64,000 bases of DNA from Bacteroidales bacterium. Its GTDB lineage: Bacteria > Bacteroidota > Bacteroidia > Bacteroidales > Marinilabiliaceae. Of this stretch, positions 1 to 8,865 are shown piece by piece (the first letter of the stretch is position 1; each line of letters begins with the position of its first letter). The stretch lies in assembly GCA_017960905.1 (NCBI GenBank), contig JAGCYH010000014.1, forward strand, positions 18,212 through 82,211, read 5' to 3'. A model generated the notes under the pieces. It was not told where the DNA came from, made no database searches, and saw only the letters and a list, made by a program, of their open reading frames with translations. A program made the position numbers and the translations under genes.

Positions 1-567
1 GAGTTAGGCAAAACACAAACTGGATGTACACCCTCAATGTCAAACAAGGATTATTATAATGATAATTATATCCCTTTTGTAAAACCTTCTGAAATCAATT
101 ATGATGGTTTAGGTGGAATAAACTATGAAACACAGATGTTGAGCAAATTAGGTGCTAATGCCGGTCGAGTATTTCCTGCCAAATCAATTTTTATGGTGTG
201 TATTGGAGCAACAATCAGCAAATTAGGATATAGTGTTAGAGATGTGTCTTGCAATCAACAGATTAATGTTATTACGCCTAATGAAATGTATGATTATAAA
301 TACATTTATTATGCAATGCTTCATCCACATTTTATCCAAAAAGTTATCAAGGAAGGGACAAGCGCACAAGCCACATTGCCAATAATAAGTAAGGGCAAGT
401 GGGAAGTTTTGTCAATAAAGATACCCTCGCTATCCGAGCAGCAACGTATCGCTGCCCGCCTCGACGCCCTCTCTGCCAATGTGAAAGCATTGCAAACCAA
501 CTACACCGAAACCATAACTCTCTGCAACGACCTGAAACAGGCATTGCTTAAAAAAGTGTTTGAATAA
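1..567 (+). CDS. hsdS: Type I restriction-modification specificity subunit, 3' part
   Basis: HsdS chooses the DNA target of a type I restriction-modification complex (R, M and S subunits). The frame is open from base 1, so the gene starts before the window; the first ATG at 37 is internal, because the residues before it (ELGKTQTGCTPS) are the usual opening of a target-recognition domain. The fragment holds one recognition domain (FVKPSEI motif near its start) and the conserved C-terminal helix with SEQQRIAARLD followed by a coiled-coil-like stretch. The hsdR gene lies 432 bases downstream, with a lipoprotein gene in between. I cannot tell whether hsdM or alternative hsdS cassettes lie upstream. 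Confidence 0.88.
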   Translation, partial: ELGKTQTGCTPSMSNKDYYNDNYIPFVKPSEINYDGLGGINYETQMLSKLGANAGRVFPAKSIFMVCIGATISKLGYSVRDVSCNQQINVITPNEMYDYKYIYYAMLHPHFIQKVIKEGTSAQATLPIISKGKWEVLSIKIPSLSEQQRIAARLDALSANVKALQTNYTETITLCNDLKQALLKKVFE

Positions 568-584
568 ATAAAAACGTAAACGTT

Positions 585-995
585 ATGAAAACAAAATCAA
601 TTACATTTTTTCTACTTGCTTTTGCAAGTTTATTGTCTATCACATTTATCGCATCTTGTAGTAATGACGATGATGAAGACGACAAACCAACAAAGGTTGA
701 TAACTACTATGTAAAATATGAAGTGCAGACGGAAAAACGAGTGTATATATGTGATAAAAACATCACATATAAGGATGTTGACGAAGGGAAAAAAATAGCT
801 ACACGCCAAGATTGGAGCGGAACCTATGGACCTTTTAAAAAAGGCGATAATGTATATTTGCGTGTCAGTATAAATAATACACTTAATATGATGAGTGGGC
901 GAATAAGTGTTTCAAAAAATCATGAACCATTTGTAGTAAGAGCAGAAACAATAAAATCGAATTCAATAAGTCTTGAATATACAATAGATTTTTAG
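585..995 (+). CDS. Small surface-type lipoprotein inside the hsd operon
   Basis: A 136-residue protein of unknown function. Residues 1-24 are a lipoprotein signal peptide ending in the lipobox IASC, with C25 as the lipidated residue. The following SNDDDEDD stretch matches the acidic signal that sends Bacteroidota lipoproteins to the cell surface. The rest (about 100 residues, mainly predicted beta) has no motif that I recognise. It sits 17 bases after hsdS and 4 bases before hsdR, so it is most likely co-transcribed with them. A secreted lipoprotein between two restriction subunits is odd; it may be a later insertion or a piece of an accessory system. The function is unassigned. Confidence 0.75.
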   Translation: MKTKSITFFLLAFASLLSITFIASCSNDDDEDDKPTKVDNYYVKYEVQTEKRVYICDKNITYKDVDEGKKIATRQDWSGTYGPFKKGDNVYLRVSINNTLNMMSGRISVSKNHEPFVVRAETIKSNSISLEYTIDF

Positions 996-999
996 AATT

Positions 1000-3411
1000 A
1001 TGGACGAATCAACAACACGCCGGAAAAAGATAGACCCCGCGCTCTATGCCGTGGGATGGGAGCAAGTGCCCGAAAGTCAGATACTCAACGAACAACGCGC
1101 ATATCTCATTGCGCCTGGTCGGGTGGAGAAACTGAAAGCGCGCCACCCTAAGAAGGTGGACTATATACTTGAATATAAGGGTATAAAACTTGCCGTAATA
1201 GAGGCGAAATCGGACGAGACAGACGTGTCGGTGGCCGTACCTCAAGCCAAACTATATGCCGAAATGTTGCAGATTCGCTATACCTACGCTACTAACGGTG
1301 ACAAAATCTACTTCATTGACATGGGTGTGCGTGATGCTCGCGGCAAGTACATAGTGCCTTCTGTAGAGAAGTTTGTAGAGCGATTCCCAACACCACAGGA
1401 GTTGTGGCAGATGACATTCCCCGACGTCAACGAATGGCGCGACCGCTTCAACCTCGAACATATAAACCGCAGTGGCGGTCGCGAACCGCGCTACTATCAG
1501 ATAAACGCTATCAACAATGTACTTGGCGCAATAGCCAACGGCAAAAAGCGGATATTGCTTACGATGGCTACAGGCACTGGTAAAACATATACTGCATTTC
1601 AGATATGCTGGAAGCTTTTTCAGACAAAATGGAACTTACACGGAGCAGAACAGAGTCCGCGCATACTCTTCATTGCCGACCGTAATATACTGGCCAACCA
1701 GGCCATTAACGATTTTGAGCAGTTCGATGATGGCGCAAAGGTGCGCATAACGCCCGACGAGTTGCGCAGGAATCATGGTAAAGTGCCAACAGCAAGGCAT
1801 CTTTATTTTACTATCTTCCAAACCTTTATGTGCAATGATGATAGTGGCAACCCATACTACAAACAATATCCGGCAGATTTCTTCGACTTGATAATCATCG
1901 ATGAGTGCCACCGTGGTGGCGCCAACGACGAGAGCCAATGGCGTGAGCTAATGGAGTACTTCTCATTTGCTTGTCAATTGGGTATGACTGCTACGCCTCG
2001 TCATAAAGAGAACTCTAACACTTACAAGTATTTTGGCGAACCTGTATATACGTACTCGCTTAAGCAAGGTATTTCCGACGGCTATCTGACACCTTTCCGA
2101 GTCAGAATATCACAAAGCAATATCGACGAGTATATCTACGACCCCAATGATGACATTGAGGGTGAGATTGACACCGAAAGGACGTATACAGAGCAGGATT
2201 TCTATAATGGCAGAATAGAAATCCGCCAACGCGATGAGCATCGCGTTGTGGAGATGCTATCACAAATAAATCAGAACGAAAAGACAATAGTTTTCTGCGC
2301 AACTCAGCTTCATGCCAACATCATTCGCGACATGATAAACCAACATAAGATAAACCCTGCGCCAAATTATTGTGAGCGAGTAACAGCCAACGACGGCGCT
2401 GAAGGTGAAGAACGTCTGAGACTGTTTCAGGACAACGAACGCAGTCTGCCTACAATTCTCACCACATCGCAAAAGCTCTCAACAGGTGTTGACGCACGAA
2501 ACGTGCGCAACATAGTGTTGATGCGTCCGGTGAACAATATTGTGGAGTTCAAACAGATAATCGGTCGTGGCACCCGGCTTTTTGATGATAAATACTACTT
2601 CACCATTTACGACTTCGTAGGCGCAAGCCGCAACTTCCAAGACGCTGAGTGGGATGGCGACCCATTTTGCCCTGTTTGTGGCAATTATCCTTGTACATGC
2701 AAGAAGGCTGCGAGACCATATCAGGAAACGCCAGAACCGGAAACGCCTAGTGTTCATGACCCCGAGGTATGTCCTGTCTGTGGTCACTTGCCATGCACTT
2801 GCCCTGCTGGTACAAAGCAGAAAAAAAGAATAATTGTGAAGCTGTCGGATAAGCGTAGCATGGAGCTTAAAACAATTTGGACAGAACGCATTCAGTATGG
2901 CGATGAACAGATTACTATAGAAGAGTTTATACAGAAACTCTTTGGCCGTCTGCCATCGTTTTTCAAAGGCCAGGATGACTTGCGGGAAAAGTGGGAACAT
3001 CCCGACACTCGCAAAGCCCTTCTCGAACAACTTGAACGCGAAGGATTCCATGAGACAAAACTACAAATCATACAGCGTGTCATAGGGTGCGAAGACTGCG
3101 ATCTGCTTGATGTGCTCGAATATCTCGCATACAATACCACACCAATAGAGCGCGAAAAGCGTGTGGATCTGGTACTTCAGGACTATTACAAAACTCAGAC
3201 TGCCGCACAGAAAGTATTCATCGACTTCCTTCTCGGTCAGTATCGGCGCAACAGCTATCAAGATTTCACTTCCGACAACCTTTCTTCGTTGATAAACATG
3301 AAATACGGAACGATTGCCGATGCTATGAAAAAGCTGAAAATGAACGTTGCTCAAATACGAAATAAATACATAGAGTTTCAAAAACAATTGTACGCCCCTC
3401 ATTCGTTCTGA
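1000..3411 (+). CDS. hsdR: Type I restriction enzyme, R (translocase/nuclease) subunit
   Basis: The ATP-driven translocase and endonuclease of a type I restriction system, cytosolic, 803 residues. The N-terminal PD-(D/E)xK nuclease is visible as D54, E68 and K70 (VIEAK). The superfamily 2 helicase core follows: Walker A TGTGKT at 191-196, DECH at 301-304, TATP at 330-333 and a QIIGRGTRLF motif near residue 530. Two copies of a cysteine motif (CPVCG, two residues, PCTC) lie at 557-567 and 591-601 between the helicase and the C-terminal EcoEI-type domain; they could bind zinc. Length and order fit the EcoEI family. It appears intact, so the system could still be functional if hsdM exists upstream. 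Confidence 0.95.
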   Translation: MDESTTRRKKIDPALYAVGWEQVPESQILNEQRAYLIAPGRVEKLKARHPKKVDYILEYKGIKLAVIEAKSDETDVSVAVPQAKLYAEMLQIRYTYATNGDKIYFIDMGVRDARGKYIVPSVEKFVERFPTPQELWQMTFPDVNEWRDRFNLEHINRSGGREPRYYQINAINNVLGAIANGKKRILLTMATGTGKTYTAFQICWKLFQTKWNLHGAEQSPRILFIADRNILANQAINDFEQFDDGAKVRITPDELRRNHGKVPTARHLYFTIFQTFMCNDDSGNPYYKQYPADFFDLIIIDECHRGGANDESQWRELMEYFSFACQLGMTATPRHKENSNTYKYFGEPVYTYSLKQGISDGYLTPFRVRISQSNIDEYIYDPNDDIEGEIDTERTYTEQDFYNGRIEIRQRDEHRVVEMLSQINQNEKTIVFCATQLHANIIRDMINQHKINPAPNYCERVTANDGAEGEERLRLFQDNERSLPTILTTSQKLSTGVDARNVRNIVLMRPVNNIVEFKQIIGRGTRLFDDKYYFTIYDFVGASRNFQDAEWDGDPFCPVCGNYPCTCKKAARPYQETPEPETPSVHDPEVCPVCGHLPCTCPAGTKQKKRIIVKLSDKRSMELKTIWTERIQYGDEQITIEEFIQKLFGRLPSFFKGQDDLREKWEHPDTRKALLEQLEREGFHETKLQIIQRVIGCEDCDLLDVLEYLAYNTTPIEREKRVDLVLQDYYKTQTAAQKVFIDFLLGQYRRNSYQDFTSDNLSSLINMKYGTIADAMKKLKMNVAQIRNKYIEFQKQLYAPHSF

Positions 3412-3434
3412 TTGTAAATCCGAACACTGAGAAA

Positions 3435-3575
3435 ATGTCGGGAAAGATGTCGGGAAAGATTTCCGCGACAGAACGTACTATCCAGCGCGACTTGCAATAT
3501 TTGCCGCAGCATGGATTTCTCCGCCGTGTAGGTGGCCGAAAAGAAGGACGCTGGCAAGTGTTAAAGCTACAGTAA
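3435..3575 (+). pseudogene. Remnant of a winged-helix C-terminal domain
   Basis: A 46-codon open stretch whose product contains ERTIQRDLQYL and RRVGGRKEGRW. This resembles the C-terminal helix-turn-helix of AlbA_2/HATPase_c_4 type DNA-binding proteins that often sit near type I restriction loci. The frame is also open upstream into the end of hsdR, with no sensible start, and most of the expected protein is missing, so I read it as a decayed 3' fragment. It opens with a perfect 12-base direct repeat (ATGTCGGGAAAG, at 3435 and 3447). It might instead be a very short translated gene; there is no evidence for that. Confidence 0.5.
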
Positions 3576-3603
3576 CATAGTTACACCGCATCATCCATCC
3601 TTT

Positions 3604-3633
3604 TTGCAAAAGCGATAATTTGTAGTACTTTTG
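3604..3633 (+). promoter_or_regulatory. Bacteroidota promoter for the DUF1016 gene
   Basis: A -33 type TTG at 3604-3606 and a -7 box TACTTTTG at 3626-3633 are separated by 19 bases, which fits the Bacteroidota primary sigma consensus. The DUF1016 start codon is 44 bases downstream. It implies that the nuclease gene is transcribed separately from hsdR. Confidence 0.65.
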
Positions 3634-3677
3634 CAGCCGGAAAATAGAATCTGAAGTATGGAACTGACGCAAAATGT

Positions 3678-4820
3678 ATGACGGAAGAGATTAAAATAGC
3701 GGTAGAAGCGATTAAAAATGCTGTCCTAAGTTTTCAGTATGAGGCGGCAAAAGAAGTAAACCGAGTACAGTTGTCGCTATATTTCGGTGTCGGTAGATAT
3801 TTGTCGTCAAAAAAGGGGAAGGATACTTGGGGCACGGCTGTGCTTGATACTATAAGCTCACAACTGAGAAGGGAACTTCCTGGTTTAAGAGGTTTTTCGG
3901 CAGATAGCCTTAAAAAAATGCGTCAGTTTTACGACAGCTGGCACTTCTTAGATTCTTCATCTCAAGAAGGTGAAAAAAATGTGAGTCTGCCAGTCTCTGA
4001 TAATTCGGGAATTGCTATTCCCGAATTATATAAATCGGGAATTATGATTCCCGATTTCAGAATCAATGCGGTTGATTTCCCTATAGAAGAATTTTTTAAA
4101 GTACCATTCACTCATCATATTAAGATTTTTCAGAGCGTAAAAAAACTTGAAGAACGTTATTTCTACATACGCAAAACAGTGCAAGAACACCTTTCTGTCA
4201 GTGCTCTTACCTTGAGTATTAAACGTGACGACTTCGACCATAAAAGCGAGTTAGTCAATAATTTCGCATCAAAACTACCATCTGCAAAGCTCGCCCGGCG
4301 CGCCGTAGAGATGTTTAAAGATGAATATCTTTTAGATTTTATAAATGTTGAAGAGATAGGCGAGCGTGATAGTCAAGACATTGACGAAAAAGTGGTAGAA
4401 AAAGAGATAGTCCATAATATAAAGAACTTCATAATGACGTTTGGTAAGGACTTCAGTTTTGTGGGCAATCAATACCATTTGGAAGTATATAGCAAGGAAT
4501 TTTTCACCGATTTATTATTTTTCAATCGAGAATTAAACTGTTTGGTTGTTGTTGAATTGAAAAAAGGAGAGTTTAAGCCTTCTTATCTTGGTCAGCTTAG
4601 TGCATATTTGAAAATAATAGACGATAAAGTTAAAAAAGCACATGAGAATCCTACTATAGGCATTGTGCTTTGTAAAACAATGGATAAGGATTTTGCTGAA
4701 TATGTTATACAAGACTATAACAAACCTATGGGGGTATCTACATATAAAACGATGGCAGATATGCCGCAGAAAATGCAGCGTGTAATGCCTGATATTGAAG
4801 AGTTGAAAAAACTATTATGA
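3678..4820 (+). CDS. DUF1016 (YhcG-type) PD-(D/E)xK nuclease-domain protein
   Basis: A 380-residue YhcG-family protein. The family has an N-terminal DUF1016_N helical domain (here about residues 10-100) and a C-terminal PD-(D/E)xK nuclease-like domain. In the latter, the D of FTDLLFF and the E and K of VVVELKKGEF lie near residues 280-300 and form the expected catalytic pattern. Members are common beside restriction loci; their role is not settled, and DNA repair or defence has been suggested. Here it follows hsdR and has its own promoter. The linker (about residues 108-127) is encoded by two near-perfect DNA hairpins and reads as two copies of SGI-x-IP, which is unusual. The frame is intact. 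Confidence 0.88.
   Translation: MTEEIKIAVEAIKNAVLSFQYEAAKEVNRVQLSLYFGVGRYLSSKKGKDTWGTAVLDTISSQLRRELPGLRGFSADSLKKMRQFYDSWHFLDSSSQEGEKNVSLPVSDNSGIAIPELYKSGIMIPDFRINAVDFPIEEFFKVPFTHHIKIFQSVKKLEERYFYIRKTVQEHLSVSALTLSIKRDDFDHKSELVNNFASKLPSAKLARRAVEMFKDEYLLDFINVEEIGERDSQDIDEKVVEKEIVHNIKNFIMTFGKDFSFVGNQYHLEVYSKEFFTDLLFFNRELNCLVVVELKKGEFKPSYLGQLSAYLKIIDDKVKKAHENPTIGIVLCKTMDKDFAEYVIQDYNKPMGVSTYKTMADMPQKMQRVMPDIEELKKLL
4001..4057. repeat. Two adjacent perfect hairpins inside the DUF1016 gene
   Basis: Arms 4001-4012 and 4017-4028 (12 bp, loop of 4) and arms 4032-4042 and 4047-4057 (11 bp, loop of 4) are perfect inverted repeats. The two hairpins are also close copies of each other around the core TCGGGAAT-ATTCCCGA. 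They keep the reading frame and encode the linker between the two domains. They could be copies of a small palindromic element or recombination sites. Confidence 0.8.
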
Positions 4821-4835
4821 AATAAAAGCAAAGCG

Positions 4836-6098
4836 ATGAAATTCACAGAGTTCGGTTTCGATGAAGAACTGATGGAAGGTCTCGAAGCGATGCGCTTCGA
4901 GAACGCCACCGAAGTACAGGAGAAGGCAATACCGATAATAATGGACGGCGCCGACCTGATAGCCTGCGCCCAGACGGGCACAGGCAAGACGGCCGCTTAT
5001 CTGCTGCCCGTCATCAACGACATAATACAATATTCATACAACGGCATCGACACGGTGATACTGGTGCCCACGCGTGAGCTGGCCATTCAGATCGACCAGC
5101 AGATGGAGGGCTTCGGCTATTACGTGCCAGTAAGTTCTACCGCTATATATGGCGGTAGCGACAGCAGCGAGTGGAGCCGCCAGCGCACAGCCATAGAGCA
5201 GGGCGCCGACATAGTAATCTCTACGCCAGGCCGCTTGCTGCAGCACATTCTGATGGGCTATGTCGATTTCTCGCACGTGAGCCATCTGATACTCGACGAG
5301 GCCGACCGTATGCTCGACATGGGCTTCTACGACGACATTATGAAGGTGGTGGAGCTGCTGCCGCAGGAGGGCCGTCAGACGCTGATGTTCTCGGCTACCA
5401 TGCCCGACAAGATACGCGAATTGGCCAAAAACATCCTCATCGACCCCAAAGAGATAAACATTGCCATCTCGAAACCCGCCAAGGGCATACGACAGACGGC
5501 TTACCTGACATACGACGACCAGAAACTGCCGCTCGTGAAGTACATCTTGCAGGACCGCAAAGATCAGAGTGTCATTATCTTCTCGTCGAAAAAACAAACG
5601 GTGAAGGACTTGGCACGTTATCTGGCATCGTACGGATTCAGCGTCGGAGCTATACACTCCGACCTTGAACAACGCGATCGAGAAGCTGTGCTTCTCGACT
5701 TTAAAAACCGCAATATCAACGTCTTAGTGGCTACTGATGTCATTGCCCGCGGTATAGATATAGAGAAGATAGATTTGGTAATCAACTACGACGTGCCGCG
5801 CTACGCCGAGGATTATGTTCACCGCGTAGGTCGTACGGCGCGTGCCAACAACAAGGGCGAGGCATTCACCTTTATCAATCAGCACGATATGTTCAATTTT
5901 GGCAAAATTGAACAGCTCATTGAGAAAAAGATATTTAAGAAATTCCTGCCGCCGTTCCTCGGTCGCGGTCCACGCTACACGCCCGATGCGAAGCCAGTGC
6001 TGAACCTCAATGACAAGAATCGTGGCGATCGGCGTCGCAGTTCCGACCAAAACAAACGCAACGCTAAGCGCAACAAACGTCCAACGACCAACAAATGA
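4836..6098 (+). CDS. DEAD-box ATP-dependent RNA helicase (RhlE-like)
   Basis: A cytosolic RNA helicase of 420 residues that unwinds short RNA duplexes, usually in ribosome assembly, RNA decay or cold adaptation. Motifs run in order: an N-terminal Q-motif region, AQTGTGKT at 45-52, PTRELA near 78, DEAD at 154-157, SAT at 186-188, RGIDIEKIDLVINYD near 308 and HRVGRTAR near 330. The C-terminal 40 residues are highly basic (RGDRRRSSDQNKRNAKRNKR), as in RhlE/CshA-type enzymes, and probably bind RNA. The start overlaps nothing and lies 15 bases after DUF1016. The stop overlaps the apbE start by four bases, which suggests translational coupling. Confidence 0.93.
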   Translation: MKFTEFGFDEELMEGLEAMRFENATEVQEKAIPIIMDGADLIACAQTGTGKTAAYLLPVINDIIQYSYNGIDTVILVPTRELAIQIDQQMEGFGYYVPVSSTAIYGGSDSSEWSRQRTAIEQGADIVISTPGRLLQHILMGYVDFSHVSHLILDEADRMLDMGFYDDIMKVVELLPQEGRQTLMFSATMPDKIRELAKNILIDPKEINIAISKPAKGIRQTAYLTYDDQKLPLVKYILQDRKDQSVIIFSSKKQTVKDLARYLASYGFSVGAIHSDLEQRDREAVLLDFKNRNINVLVATDVIARGIDIEKIDLVINYDVPRYAEDYVHRVGRTARANNKGEAFTFINQHDMFNFGKIEQLIEKKIFKKFLPPFLGRGPRYTPDAKPVLNLNDKNRGDRRRSSDQNKRNAKRNKRPTTNK

Positions 6099-7120
6099 GC
6101 AAGTTAATAGCTGTATTGGTGGCGGTTGCCGTTGTGTCGGCCGCCTGTTCGAGGCGCCCCGATGCGCCCGGCTACCTGAAGGACTCTGGCTATATTTTCG
6201 GAACGTACTACAACTTTGTGTATCAGTCAGATACCGACTACAACGACGAGATAATCAATCTGCTTGGCGAGTACGACAGTTCGCTGTCGTTATACAACGA
6301 CAGCTCTATCCTGAGCCGCATAAACCGCAACGAAGATGTCAGTGCCGATTCGTTTTTCGTCCACGTATTTCAGCAGGCGCGCCATTTCTACGAACTGTCC
6401 GAAGGACGGTTCGACATAACCGTGGCACCGCTTTGCCGCTTATGGAAGTTTGGCAAGGAACATTCCGACACCATCTCGCTTGCCGAGTACCAGCAGATAC
6501 TCTCGAAAGTCGACAGTGTGAGAGAATTTGTTGGGATGAGTAAGGTGCAAATGGTTGACAATAAGATAGTTAAAGCTGACAATAGAATCAAACTCGACGC
6601 CTGTGCCATAGCCGAAGGCTATGGCATCGATGTGGCTGCGTCGGTGCTTGAGCGGCACGGCATAAGCAACTATATGATAGAGCTTGGCGGCGAGCTGCAC
6701 GTGAAAGGGCAGAGCCCCTCGGGGCGCGGCTGGCGCATTGGCATCAACAAACCTGTCGATGGCTCGACGGCCTATGGCGCTGACAACCAATGCATTGTCG
6801 AAATGCGCGATGGTGCATTGTCGACATCGGGCGACTACCGCCAGTACTATTTCACTGCCGACGGGCGCCGCCTCTCGCACGAGATAAACCCGCTCACCGG
6901 TCAGCCCATCGACAACCTGACTCGCAGTGTTACCGTTTTCGGTCCCAATACTCTCACCACCGACGCCCTCTCGACGACACTTATGATTTACCCTCACGAT
7001 GAGGCTTTGGCCTTGGCCAAAACCCTCGACGGCATCGAAGCCTACATCATTTACGAAGACTCGCTCGGTGTGCAGCACGAAGCCATGACCGACGGCTTCA
7101 GAGAAATGATAGTGAGATAG
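6095..7120 (+). CDS. apbE: FAD:protein FMN transferase lipoprotein
   Basis: ApbE moves FMN from FAD onto a threonine of target flavoproteins, such as NqrC or RnfG subunits, outside the inner membrane. The 341-residue protein has a lipoprotein signal with lipobox SAAC (C18), so it is membrane-anchored and periplasm-facing. Family motifs are visible: FGTYYNF near the start, LDACAIAEGYGID around 170, IELGGELHVKG near 195, GDYRQYYF near 247, LSHEINPLTGQP near 258 and the metal-binding TTDALSTTL around 290. It overlaps the helicase stop by four bases. No target flavoprotein is encoded in this window. Confidence 0.93.
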   Translation: MSKLIAVLVAVAVVSAACSRRPDAPGYLKDSGYIFGTYYNFVYQSDTDYNDEIINLLGEYDSSLSLYNDSSILSRINRNEDVSADSFFVHVFQQARHFYELSEGRFDITVAPLCRLWKFGKEHSDTISLAEYQQILSKVDSVREFVGMSKVQMVDNKIVKADNRIKLDACAIAEGYGIDVAASVLERHGISNYMIELGGELHVKGQSPSGRGWRIGINKPVDGSTAYGADNQCIVEMRDGALSTSGDYRQYYFTADGRRLSHEINPLTGQPIDNLTRSVTVFGPNTLTTDALSTTLMIYPHDEALALAKTLDGIEAYIIYEDSLGVQHEAMTDGFREMIVR

Positions 7121-7164
7121 GGAAAAAACTATCCGAAAAATTTCCGCCGGTGGATAATTTTGCT

Positions 7165-7172
7165 TACCTTTG
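7165..7172 (+). promoter_or_regulatory. -7 promoter box for guaB
   Basis: TACCTTTG matches the Bacteroidota -7 consensus TAnnTTTG, 32 bases before the guaB ATG. The matching -33 region is weak (TTTCC around 7141). Confidence 0.55.
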
Positions 7173-7203
7173 CAAGCAATTTTATTTTAAATAACAATAT
7201 CAC

Positions 7204-8682
7204 ATGTCTTTTATTGAAGATAAAATCGCGTCGTATGGTTTGACATTCGACGATGTGCTTCTAATACCAGCATATTCGGAAGTACTGCCAAGAGAGGTTA
7301 ACCTCAGCACAAAATTTTCGCGTAACATTACGCTCAACGCGCCAATCGTGTCCGCTGCCATGGATACCGTAACCGAAGCCCGCTTGGCTATTGCCATTGC
7401 GCGCGAAGGCGGTATTGGTGTCATTCACAAAAACATGACCATTGAGGAGCAGGCTAAGCAGGTGGAGATTGTGAAACGTGCCGAAAACGGTATGATTTAC
7501 GACCCAGTATCCATCTTGCGCGACAAGACTGTCGGCGATGCTCTTGCTATCATGAAAGAGTACAAAATCGGCGGCATCCCTGTTGTCGACAAAGACGGAA
7601 CGCTCGTGGGCATCGTTACGAACCGCGATTTGCGGTTCGAACGCGACATGAAACGCAGCGTTGAGGAGATTATGACTAAGGAAAACCTCGTAACTACTGA
7701 CCAGACGACAAACCTCGAACAGGCTGCCGAGATTTTGCAGAAATACAAAATCGAAAAACTGCCTGTGGTCGACAAGAACCACAAACTTGTGGGCCTTGTT
7801 ACTTACAAAGACATTACTAAAGCCAAGGACAAACCTTTCGCATGCAAGGACTCGAAAGGCCGTCTGCGTGTGGCAGCCGGTGTAGGCGTTACCTACAATA
7901 CATTCGAGCGTATCGACGCGCTCGTGAAGGCCAATGTAGATGCCATAGTTATCGACACCGCCCACGGCCACAGTCGTGGCGTTATCGAAACGTTGAAACA
8001 GGCTCGTGCAAAATACAAAGATATCGACATAGTGGTTGGCAACATTGCCACGGGCGCAGCTGCGCTTGAACTTGTAAAAGCAGGTGCCGATGCAGTGAAG
8101 GTCGGCATCGGACCGGGCTCTATCTGTACCACGCGCATCATTGCTGGTGTGGGTGTGCCTCAGCTATCGGCTATCTACGATGTGGCTAAGACACTCAAAG
8201 ACAATGGATTCGGCAATATACCTGTCATCGCCGATGGTGGTCTGCGCTACTCGGGCGACTTGGTCAAAGCGCTCGCGGCTGGCGGCAGCTGCGTGATGTG
8301 CGGCTCGCTCTTCGCTGGTACCGAAGAATCGCCTGGCGAGACGATAATATATAACGGCCGTAAATTCAAAGCCTACCGTGGCATGGGCTCGCTCGAGGCC
8401 ATGCAGAAAGGCTCTAAGGACCGTTACTTCCAGGATGCCGAGGACGACGTGAAGAAACTCGTTCCTGAAGGAATCAGCGCTCGTGTGCCTTATAAAGGAA
8501 CGCTCTATGAGGTTATCTACCAGCTCTTGGGCGGTATACGTTCGGGCATGGGTTATTGCGGTGCTGCTACCATTGAGCAGCTTCACAATGCCAAGTTCAC
8601 TCGCATTACCGCATCGGGTATGCAGGAGAGCCACCCGCACGACGTGGCTATCACCCAGGAAGCGCCTAACTATTCGAGATAA
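7204..8682 (+). CDS. guaB: IMP dehydrogenase
   Basis: Oxidises IMP to XMP with NAD+, the committed step of GMP synthesis, in the cytosol. The 492-residue length is standard. A TIM-barrel catalytic domain is interrupted by a pair of CBS domains (about residues 95-205, with [12 protein letters not shown] and [12 protein letters not shown]). The catalytic loop GPGSICTT has its cysteine at C308, and the substrate-binding DGGLRYSGD and the mobile flap GSKDRYFQ follow. It has its own promoter and is followed by a tandem repeat and a strong terminator, so it is probably monocistronic. No guaA is nearby. Confidence 0.97.
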   Translation: MSFIEDKIASYGLTFDDVLLIPAYSEVLPREVNLSTKFSRNITLNAPIVSAAMDTVTEARLAIAIAREGGIGVIHKNMTIEEQAKQVEIVKRAENGMIYDPVSILRDKTVGDALAIMKEYKIGGIPVVDKDGTLVGIVTNRDLRFERDMKRSVEEIMTKENLVTTDQTTNLEQAAEILQKYKIEKLPVVDKNHKLVGLVTYKDITKAKDKPFACKDSKGRLRVAAGVGVTYNTFERIDALVKANVDAIVIDTAHGHSRGVIETLKQARAKYKDIDIVVGNIATGAAALELVKAGADAVKVGIGPGSICTTRIIAGVGVPQLSAIYDVAKTLKDNGFGNIPVIADGGLRYSGDLVKALAAGGSCVMCGSLFAGTEESPGETIIYNGRKFKAYRGMGSLEAMQKGSKDRYFQDAEDDVKKLVPEGISARVPYKGTLYEVIYQLLGGIRSGMGYCGAATIEQLHNAKFTRITASGMQESHPHDVAITQEAPNYSR

Positions 8683-8690
8683 TGGTTTTA

Positions 8691-8747
8691 GAGTAGAGAG
8701 TAAAGAGTAGAGAGTAAAGAGTAAAGAGTAGAGAGTAGAGAGAGAGA
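8691..8747. repeat. GAGTA(G/A)A microsatellite after guaB
   Basis: About eight imperfect tandem copies of the seven-base unit AGAGTAG/AGAGTAA, ending in an AGAGAGAG run. It lies between the guaB stop and the terminator hairpin. It is a likely site of slipped-strand length variation and has no visible coding role. Confidence 0.8.
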
Positions 8748-8760
8748 TTGATTATAATTC

Positions 8761-8796
8761 AAAAAGCGTTTGAGCTTTCGCTCAAACGCTTTTTTT
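8761..8796 (+). terminator. Intrinsic terminator of guaB
   Basis: A perfect 15-bp stem (arms 8761-8775 and 8780-8794) with a four-base loop, flanked by an A tract and followed by a T run. It would end guaB transcription before the lipoprotein/receptor pair. Confidence 0.9.
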
Positions 8797-8865
8797 CCTC
8801 ATTTATTAGGATTGCACATTGTGGTTTTTTGCTGTTATTTTGCACAAAAAATAAAACGACAACAG

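Noticed and set aside
5171..5668. 165-codon frame inside the DEAD-box gene
   Set aside because: Overlaps the helicase core in another frame and has a composition typical of shadows.
8691..8747. Replication origin-type iterons
   Set aside because: The repeat is a simple microsatellite next to a terminator; no DnaA boxes or replication gene are seen.
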